Shown here: positions 59,201 to 64,000 of the stretch, piece by piece
How the letters are laid out: each line of letters starts with the position of its first letter
Position numbering within the stretch: the first letter of the stretch is position 1
Assembly (NCBI GenBank): GCA_963978905.1
Contig: OZ022261.1
Span: 29,633,686 to 29,697,685 of the forward strand
Direction: 5' to 3'
DNA length: 64,000 nt
From: Trichostrongylus colubriformis
Taxonomy: Eukaryota > Nematoda > Chromadorea > Rhabditida > Trichostrongylidae
Position numbers and translations under genes: made by a program
Notes under the pieces: model-generated
Database searches by the model: none
What the model was told of the DNA's origin: nothing
What the model saw: the letters and a program-made list of their open reading frames with translations, nothing else

Positions 59201-60638
59201 CAAAATCAGTAGACAGAATGTGGGGAGGGGCCTGAACGATGTTGGAATCAATGGACGACGTCCAGTCAAGTAATCGTTTTCAGTACCCAGGAATGGAAGA
59301 GCCAAAGCTGCCACTGCGCGGCGCCATCTCACCTGAAGTTTAGTGGATCGGGCAAAGCCCTTTTCACCTATGAGAGCAGGTTTAATTTGCTCGAAAGTGA
59401 TGGTATCTGGTATGCGAGGCGTCGTTTTGGCGACACATTCAGTCCGAAACACACAGAACCCACAATCACGCATGGTGGAGGATCCGTGGCGGTGCATGAG
59501 GCATTTTCACTGCATGGTATGGGTCTCATTTTGAACATAAACGGAACGATGACAGAGTAGACTAGAGGGACATGATGGTGGGCATCGCACTACCACAAGC
59601 GAGCCAAAGTTTGCCTTCTGGATGGATTCTACCGCAACATATCGGTCCGAAACACACGTCAACAAAAGTGAAGGAAGCCTCTCAGCCCGAGGAAGTCACA
59701 CTTCTCAAGTGGTCAAGGCAATCCCTGCACCACAGTTCGATAGAACACATGTGTTAAGAGATCGAGAAACGCTTTTCATTGTAAATTAATAGGAACAGAG
59801 GGAAAATTAGTAGAAACAGAGGGCCCAACTAGTATGAGGATAGAACGCCTTGCCGCATACAGTTATAGAAAAGCTCATGGACTCGATCTTGTCCCGAGAT
59901 GCCGCTGTCATCTAAATTGTGGTTTTCCTATGAAATAATGATGTTTCTCACAGTTTTCTGGTTTTATACTTCTGAATGAACCCGTTTTTCGTGACCAAGC
60001 TTTTCCGCGTTTTCCTATGATTTTGTAATAAACGCTTGTAAAAATCTGTTAAAAGACTCTAATGGCACCCAAGTAATAGCAAATATACAAAGTAGGTTTG
60101 GGCACAACATACTAAAATTATGCCCAATTTGGTTCAGCAGGAAAAAAGTTATGGCAGAAAAAGCATTTGGCCGAAGACTTTTGAGCGCTACTGTATATCT
60201 CATTGGAGACGGCCACTTCGACCTCGTGTCCTTCCCTTCCTAGAGGAGGTCTAACGGAAGTATCTTCTGGGATGAGTACCATCATTCGCCGTGTGCTATC
60301 TGTCGTCAGCTCTTTCCACATCTTCCGATGAGCATGGAAAACGATCAAAAAGAAGGGAGACATGGCTATGTCGTTCATGCGCCTGCGTTATTTCTTTATG
60401 AAGATGCGCAGGTGGAATGAGCCAGTGAGGAATGGCATTAGTCGGCGAGGGTCAAAAAAGAGGCAAAGTGCTGGTGATGTAGTACTTTTTAACCGTTCAA
60501 TACATGACGCTAACTCGTTTTAGGCAGGAATCAATTCGTCGCTAACGAATGCGTCCGGACTTACAGCCCTCGAATACGCGAAAAAGAATGCACATCGCAA
60601 TCCAATCACCATTAAAGAGATACGATTCTTACTGAAAG
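50157..60638 (+). CDS. ckn-1: Caskin-like ankyrin-repeat scaffold gene, 5' part (partial)
   Basis: Seven exons (listed separately) join without a phase conflict into about 244 residues holding six ankyrin repeats; numbering below counts from the proposed start at 49,386. Repeats start near 22 (GTALHRAVQMGN), 58 (TALHYSM), 90 (TSACHLACKEG), 122 (TPFDLACEFG), 160 (SALHLAARNGH) and 191 (GTALHEASGYG), followed by LTALEYAKK and IKEIRFLLK. In Caskin the fourth repeat reads TPLDLACEFGR, the sixth GTALHEAALCGK, and the block ends REIKQLLRE; the order and spacing agree throughout. Caskins are synaptic/axonal scaffolds with ankyrin, SH3 and two SAM domains; SH3 and SAM are not in the window, so the gene continues right. 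ANKS1-type proteins are the alternative. The symbol is given by homology only. The large introns (up to 2.9 kb) are filled with transposons. Confidence 0.8.
50302..50402 (+). CDS. ckn-1: Caskin-like exon: ankyrin repeat 1
   Basis: 101 bases between CCTTTCCAG and G|GTGAGTT, after a 99-base intron, the shortest here. Reads GTALHRAVQMGNAVMAQSLL, then IDEEDGR. It has the T-A-L-H turn and helix pattern of an ankyrin repeat. Confidence 0.85.
51768..51913 (+). CDS. ckn-1: Caskin-like exon: ankyrin repeats 2 and 3 (start)
   Basis: 146 bases between ATTTTCCAG and a GTACGTC donor. Reads RTALHYSMEQDSYEVVEVLV, NGGANLDCVDFHG, TSACHLACKEGKIDA. Ends at a codon boundary. The 1,365-base intron before it holds G-rich and R5-related DNA near 51,360-51,600. 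Confidence 0.88.
52040..52380 (+). repeat. Dispersed repeat R5, copy 6, intronic
   Basis: Contains CTTGGGGTCTTTATTGCGAT, CTTCTCGCCTGTCTGCATC, GTGATACAGAGGGGCGAAA, the tail TTTATGACCGTTTCATACTG and TTATCCTAACGGTATCTTTG. Lies in the 2.7-kb intron, same strand as the gene. Confidence 0.65.
52925..53200 (+). repeat. tRNA-like SINE family S2, copy 3, intronic
   Basis: Head GGTGGCGCGCACTCCCAG, a decayed B box (GAGTTCAAATACCGC), CGTCTGGGCGGATAAAAGC and the tail ATAGCATGCACGGCGCATTC with CGAAGGGATC. Pairs with 2,290-2,590. Bases 53,200-54,620 hold no other recognised feature. Confidence 0.6.
54622..54717 (+). CDS. ckn-1: Caskin-like exon: ankyrin repeats 3 (end) and 4 (start)
   Basis: 96 bases, exactly 32 codons, between GTTTATAG and a GTAAGTC donor. 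Reads LELMMIHRADPFCVDKSG then KTPFDLACEFGKEK. The SGKTPxDLACEFG string is the most specific Caskin-type signature in the window. Confidence 0.9.
54907..55765 (-). mobile_element. Mariner-like Mar6, internally deleted, intronic
   Basis: Ends TTAGGGTGTCCATAAAGTTC on both sides, agreeing over about 28 bases with one change. TA duplications at 54,905-54,906 and 55,766-55,767. 859 bp. A separate family from Mar1-Mar5. It lies in the intron after the exon at 54,622 and opposite in direction to the gene. Confidence 0.9.
55058..55600 (-). pseudogene. Mar6 transposase remnant
   Basis: C-terminal part: LLWDNARPHKARDIQAVLDR with the second Asp, then SPDINLCDYHIFRSMQNFLD with the third Asp after 34 residues, where the usual APTD/SPSD is NLCD. 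An N-terminal scrap (MSDSHQHRRCLLDYYNL) is read near 55,530-55,600. Stops and a missing centre separate the two. No active product. Confidence 0.8.
55940..56000 (-). repeat. tRNA-like relic, intronic
   Basis: Inverse strand reads TGGCTAAATGGTTATGGGAG, then a B box GGTTCAATCCCCACTG. A- and B-box spacing fits a tRNA-derived SINE head; the stem pairing was not convincing. Confidence 0.4.
56109..56219 (+). CDS. ckn-1: Caskin-like exon: ankyrin repeats 4 (end) and 5 (start)
   Basis: 111 bases, 37 codons, between ACTTTCAG and CAT|GTAGGT. Reads MVEYMLLMVDNPALLQHAG and KASALHLAARNGHTH. The ALL-rich loop between repeats 4 and 5 is also seen in Caskin (M-C-A-A-L-L). A competing donor four bases on would break the phase with the next exon. 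Confidence 0.88.
56340..56720 (+). repeat. GC-rich repeat fragments, intronic
   Basis: 56,340-56,480 matches 525-625 (GCAGGCAACGATACGG-type segment and CGCCGGCACCGCAAAGTGTG). 56,645-56,710 (TTAGGACAGAAAATTGACGT) resembles 14,560-14,590. Short frames across it are not conserved. Confidence 0.45.
56817..57190 (+). repeat. Dispersed repeat R7, copy 2, intronic
   Basis: Same motif order as 41,870-42,250: GCACACACGATGCCTCG, CGTATTTCTTCACTT, CATTTGTTTGTTTCTGCTC, CTCGGCCACTGAAGC, GCTAGGATCGCAATG and AGGCGCGTTTTTCATGCG. The copies have clearly diverged. Confidence 0.75.
57522..57638 (+). CDS. ckn-1: Caskin-like exon: ankyrin repeats 5 (end) and 6
   Basis: 117 bases, 39 codons, between GAATTCAG and CAT|GTAAGA. 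Reads IVCRLLENGWDVNRTTVL then GTALHEASGYGRAQVVRFLL. The GTALHEA start of the last repeat is shared with Caskin and ANKS1. Confidence 0.9.
57685..57815. repeat. MITE-like inverted repeat, family M3 copy 3, intronic
   Basis: Left GATGTCAGGACCCGTCGAGTCAC-type end and right, inverted, TATCAGGACATTCGAGTGAG. GC-rich centre. Related to 1,080-1,255 and 6,640-6,805. Confidence 0.55.
58268..58336 (+). repeat. tRNA-like relic, intronic
   Basis: GTAGC at the start pairs with GCTAC at the end, with TGGTGTAGGGGTAA as D-arm/A-box and GGTTCGAGCAC as a weak B box. The two bases after GTAGC do not pair and the anticodon loop is five bases if the stem is TCCA/TGGA. A degenerate tRNA or SINE head, not a confident gene. 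Confidence 0.4.
58588..58781. repeat. MITE rich in GCGATCC palindromes, intronic
   Basis: Ends AGGCTGAGGCTATACC and, inverted, AGGCCGGGGTTATACC. Just inside, both arms carry runs such as GATTTTGCGATCCCGGGATC and GCGATCCTGCGGATCGCAAA, so each arm is itself palindromic. The centre is unremarkable and non-coding. Confidence 0.75.
59088..59800 (+). pseudogene. Tc1-like transposase fossil, intronic
   Basis: In scattered frames it shows, in order: ISRQNVGRGLNDVGINGRRP (HTH end and GRP box), FSVPRNGRAKAATARRHLT, ALFTYESRFNLLESDG where the family has LFSDES (catalytic Asp is Tyr), HGGGSVAVHEAFSLHGMG, GPKHTSTKVKEASQPEEVTL, and SIEHMC for NPIEHLW. The second catalytic Asp is also lost (PQHI for QQDN). 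Stops and shifts show it is dead. A decayed C-terminus follows near 59,840-59,930. Confidence 0.85.
59892..60193 (+). mobile_element. Tc1-like element, right end (copy C)
   Basis: Aligns with copies A and B from the transposase C-terminus through GTTTTTCTTGACC-like sequence and AAAAAAGTTATGGCAGAAAA to the terminal inverted repeat CTTTTGAGCGCTACTG|TA ending at 60,193. It follows the transposase fossil directly, so together they are the remains of the parent-type element. The left inverted repeat was not found. Confidence 0.82.
60524..60638 (+). CDS. ckn-1: Caskin-like exon: end of ankyrin block
   Basis: 115 bases between GTTTTAG and G|GTGAGT. Reads AGINSSLTNASGLTALEYAK then NPITIKEIRFLLK. In Caskin the matching stretch is SGIN..., TALDIV..., REIKQLLRE, just before the SH3 domain. 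Ends in phase 1. No following exon was seen up to base 64,000. Confidence 0.87.
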
Positions 60639-60954
60639 GTGAGTGATTTACGCAACTTTCGAATCAACCTGTTCACGCTACTATTACACATCTCATCGGT
60701 TAAGATCGCTACAGCTTTCATACTTCTTTTTCAAGGCAGTAGGTTCAACCTAATGTTACGATTTGAATGAGATCCTTTCCTAATCTGTAGGAACAACTAA
60801 AATTACCAGAATTAGAATATGTCTGGCTTAGCGCTTACAATTCGTCTCAGAAGATCGGCTCAGTGACTCTTTCCAAGGAACCTCGCGTTTAAAGGAATCG
60901 TGCCAAATGAGCTTCTCCATTACCCATATATTTTATGTTGTCTTAGTAAGAGCC

Positions 60955-61240
60955 ACATGCAAAGTTTCAAGCGAAAAAGTGAGAATCCGGCTAAGACACA
61001 GTTCCCCAAAGTGGTGACCAAGGGGGTGGAGCCTCAGGGTGAGTGCCCGCCCCGTCGTCCTCCACGGTCGGAGACGCATAGTCGGAACAGATGGTTACGT
61101 TAACAGTCCGAATCTTCTTCTCCGGCTATAGCGGACAACAGGGCGGGGCACCCACTCAGGGGCCCCGCTCCATTGGTCACCACTTTGAGAAGCTGTATCT
61201 TAGCCGGACTCTCGCTTTTTCGCGTGAAACTTTGCATGCG
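60955..61240. repeat. Inverted-repeat element with ~100-bp arms
   Basis: Left GCATGCAAAGTTTCAAGCGA and, inverted, right GCATGCAAAGTTTCACGCGA; pairing continues through TCCGGCTAAGA, AAAGTGGTGACCAA and GAGTGCCCGCCCC/GGGTGCCCCGCCC. The 67-codon frame on the left arm is not a gene. Right flank joins the R4-type sequence GTAACAGAA. Bases 60,640-60,954 hold nothing. Confidence 0.8.
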
Positions 61241-61379
61241 CCCTGATTAAGCAAATACAATAAAAATATATGTGTAACAGAAATTCTTTGAGTACAACTT
61301 TTGGTGATCAGAACTTGGGTAGCATGTTCTCTGTGAAACGAATGAAGTGACAAATTTTACGAAGCTGATCGGTAGTAAA

Positions 61380-61640
61380 ACACTGAAGGACGCGCCTGGG
61401 GACCTTATCGCGGCCTATCTGGGTGTGTTCCGGATCGAAGGGCGACGACGACAGAGTAGCTGTGGAGGGTGTGGCGATTTTGAGCCTTGTCTGCCTCAAT
61501 CCTCAGTGATGGATAGGGATCGAAAGCACCTCCTTCATAGGTACTAGTGGTAGGAAGATGGTGCTAGTTCCCGAGTTTTACCGTTTTATTCCGTTTTTTG
61601 TCTATTGTAGCCCTTTGATGGTGTATTTTATTCATGAGGG
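61380..61640 (+). repeat. Dispersed repeat R5, copy 7
   Basis: GACGACGACAGAGTAGCTGT, CCTTGTCTGCCTCAATCC, GTGATGGATAGGG and the tail TTTTACCGTTTTATTCCG follow the R5 pattern. Confidence 0.6.
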
Positions 61641-63110
61641 TGAAGAGGCTAAATACAAATTCAGAGAAGCTAACTACAGCGAAACAATTATTGTGCTGTG
61701 TGCAATTATGCCAGATCGCATAGAAATGGCCAAATATTCCAATTTAAATTCCGTAAGCGCTCCTCCACGATCAAAAATAGACAAAAGGTTGTGAATAGGC
61801 TTAGGCCCTCGTCGAGATTTTTTTCGATGGGGAGGATTTTGGGTTGGAAGGTGGGGGTTCTTTTTTTCAATAATTTCCTTGACAAACTCGACACCAATGC
61901 ACTCTTGAGGAGAACCCATAACTCTGTGCCGGTTGGTCGCTCTTTGGTAGAAAGGTCGTGGTTCGATAATCATTCTTTGGACTTGGCAACGGGGGTAGAT
62001 TACGGATGGACGACCTTTTTTGGAGAGGAATCTTGAGGGGGAAATGGTCGAATTCGCCGACTGGAGAGGGGGGCGGGGGTGGGAATGTCGTGAGACGGGG
62101 GAAGGGGGAAGTGAGGGGTCGTACTTTTCAGGAAATTCGGCACAGGGGTCGTCTCGAAAACGTTTTTTTGGAGGGTCATATTTTCGAAAATTTCCTCGAC
62201 GCCAGGCTGACCCTAGTTATGGGTGCTCAATATGAGATTGGTTCAGTTTCACAACCGCTCACAGTACCTGTCGACTCACATAGAAGTATTAAACTGCTAG
62301 TATTGGTTGAGCCCAGACACTAGTTACTGGGTCCCACCTTTCTTCAGAATTTAAGGGATTCAGCTTTTAATGGTTTCCCGATGTACTTTTACAACTTGGT
62401 TGAACAGGTAGTACGGCGAATGCCTCAAACAAGGGAAGGTCATGGAGTCACCATTAGGATGGTCATACTTCTTCTCCCGTCTGACTTGTTAATGACTCCG
62501 GTTTGTTTTTTCCTTCTTCGTAAAGAGGACACTGGGGAGGCGCGATAAGTTCATGTGCACTGACATACCGCGCATGCGTGTCCCACTGCACGCATCGCTG
62601 TCCTCACAGGAAAGCCATATCTTATTAGGCTTCGAATGAACTTCAGGTCTTCGGACTTCACAGAATGATACTTCGCACTCAAAGGAAGTCAGCTAGAATA
62701 GTCCTTGACGATTTATTTTTTCCTTTTTTTGTTTTTCTCTACTTACTCACTTCACTAGCTGGTGTTCCTTAAGGCTATCACTAGGACTTGCAAGACATGA
62801 AACTATGCCAGGATGCTCGTGTTTTGTTGAACTCATAATTTACAACATTATTATTCAAAATTTATATCGAAATTTTTGGACAACGTGTATCACATTACTT
62901 AACGAAGCTCCACTGGTTCAGGCTAAGAAGGTGTTGAACACCGAAATATAGCAAAATATTTCAGAGAATTTTTTGAGGCTTTTTGAGAGGTCCTTTGAGT
63001 TTTCGAATAAATTTTTCGCAGTCTCACACTGTTTCTAAACACTCATATCATCTTTTTAGTTTTCGATAGCTGCTGATTATCGCCGCTGCCCGCGATGCCA
63101 AAGTTGCTAC
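61641..63110. other. Unrecognised DNA
   Basis: Holds a G-rich run at 62,065-62,110 and a tRNA-like B box (GTGGTTCGATAATC, about 61,960). The frames of 63-112 codons at 61,558-62,323 show no SH3 or SAM features, so they are not taken as further Caskin exons. Confidence 0.45.
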
Positions 63111-63114
63111 AAGT

Positions 63115-63210
63115 ATGCTGAGTTATGGGCAAAAGCTTCGGTCTCAGACGGGACTTGAATCCGCACTTCATGCTTTACAGGCATATGTGCTAATCCATTA
63201 CCCTACTAAA
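63115..63210 (-). repeat. tRNA-derived SINE S1, inverted copy
   Basis: Inverse strand reads TGGATTAGCACATATGCC, a loop of seven closed by ATGC/GCAT, then GTGCGGATTCAAGTCCCGTC and AGCTTTTGCCCATAACTCAG. It is the mirror of the copy at 63,301-63,400. Confidence 0.7.
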
Positions 63211-63300
63211 ATCTCTTTCACCCTAACTCAGCTTTTGAATGAATATGTAAGCTATGTAAATGTACCATTCAGAAGCTGATTTAGGGTGAAAGGGGTGTCA

Positions 63301-63400
63301 GTAGTGTAATTTAGCAAATATGTCCGGAAAGCATGAAGTACGGGTTCGAGACCGTCCGGCACCAAAGCTTTTGCCCATAACTCAGCATCCTTGCAGTAAT
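63301..63400 (+). repeat. tRNA-derived SINE S1, direct copy
   Basis: TAGTGTAATTTAGCAAATAT, then ATGT-CCGGAAA-GCAT as anticodon arm, GTACGGGTTCGAGACCGTCC as B-box region and AGCTTTTGCCCATAACTCAG. Bases 63,420-64,000 show nothing recognised. Confidence 0.7.
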
Positions 63401-64000
63401 TCAGATCATCATGAAGCTCCGTAACAGCACAATATTAGAGCATTATTATTCGAACTGTCTTGTACATACAAAAAAATTCCAAAATTTTAATCCGTGAGGA
63501 ATCTGCGTACGAACATTCTATCCCTTTCGAAGTGATTTTTGGAACGATGGCTATCTCTAAACAAGTCGCCTGTCCGTAATCATACTTAGCACTACGAAGC
63601 AAAGACATGGTTATTGATTGACGGCCTCTAATATGGTATCGTCGACCGGAGAGGAGGTGGTAATTCCCAAAGATCTCGCCACTGGGTTTTACTCTGGTTG
63701 GAGATGTCAAGCACCAAAATGATACGAAACATCTAAAAAAAACTTTTTTGAGAGATTTGCAGCTTTTTAAACTTTTTAATGAGTTTTTGAAGCTCATGTG
63801 GTAGTTGACGAGCCTTCAGATTATCGTTAGCTCAATATTGAGATATTTGAGAAATGTATGAAAGAGTGACAAATTTCGAAATTTTTGTTGCAAACGACTA
63901 GGAAAATTTTTTCACACAATGGTGGCAAGACGTAGTTGCAAAAGAGTTTGAGCTTCATAGGCATGGCGTCTTTGTAAAACCTGAAATTGTCTGAATAATA

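Noticed and set aside
59048..59497. 149-codon - strand frame
   Set aside because: It is the shadow of the Tc1 transposase fossil on the + strand.
61558..62323. SH3 exon of the Caskin-like gene
   Set aside because: The open frames there lack the ALYDY and W-W/G-x-x-P patterns of SH3 and are not flanked by phase-1 splice sites.

Overview
This window is a stretch of a eukaryotic, most likely nematode, chromosome. The splice acceptors read TTTCAG, TTTCCAG or TTTTAG, the exons are short (46-146 bases), the introns are 0.1-2.9 kb, and the sequence is crowded with mariner and Tc1 DNA transposons, MITEs and tRNA-derived repeats. Gene spacing this loose, with this repeat load, fits a strongylid (hookworm-like, clade V) genome better than Caenorhabditis. 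That species guess is inference.

Only one gene is well supported. It lies on the + strand and runs off the right edge: seven exons between 50,157 and 60,638 that join in phase into six ankyrin repeats. Repeat spacing, the DLACEFG and GTALHEA signatures and a closing IKEIRFLLK-type helix match the N-terminal ankyrin block of Caskin, the CASK-interacting scaffold (ANKS1 proteins are the alternative). A 16-base exon at 49,386-49,401 may carry its start. The SH3 and SAM domains expected next must lie beyond base 64,000. One more exon-like open segment is seen on the - strand (33,930-34,253) and is not recognised.

The rest is repeats. 1-7.5 kb: fragments, MITEs and a tRNA-like repeat. 7.6-13.1 kb: a Tc1-like deletion derivative split by a ~5-kb insert made of degenerate repeats with a TATA-like core present eight times. 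13-17 kb: MITE fragments. 17.7-26.5 kb: four mariner insertions: one 1,255-bp copy with an open transposase, one internally deleted copy, one frameshifted copy and one palindromic fold-back copy. 24-28 kb: two hAT-like MITEs. 29.7-31.4 kb: a tandem duplication and a long-inverted-repeat element. 33.5-43 kb: mostly unrecognised DNA with dispersed repeats. 43.4-44 kb: a mariner fossil. 45.8-47.2 kb: a mariner nested inside a second Tc1 derivative. 50-64 kb: Caskin exons whose introns carry a further mariner derivative, a Tc1 transposase fossil (the apparent relative of the two Tc1 derivatives), MITEs and SINEs.

Three insertions can be read against an uninterrupted sister copy in this same window, giving direct empty-site evidence of transposition. 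I see no CRISPR array, rRNA, confident functional tRNA, prokaryotic operon or viral genome.
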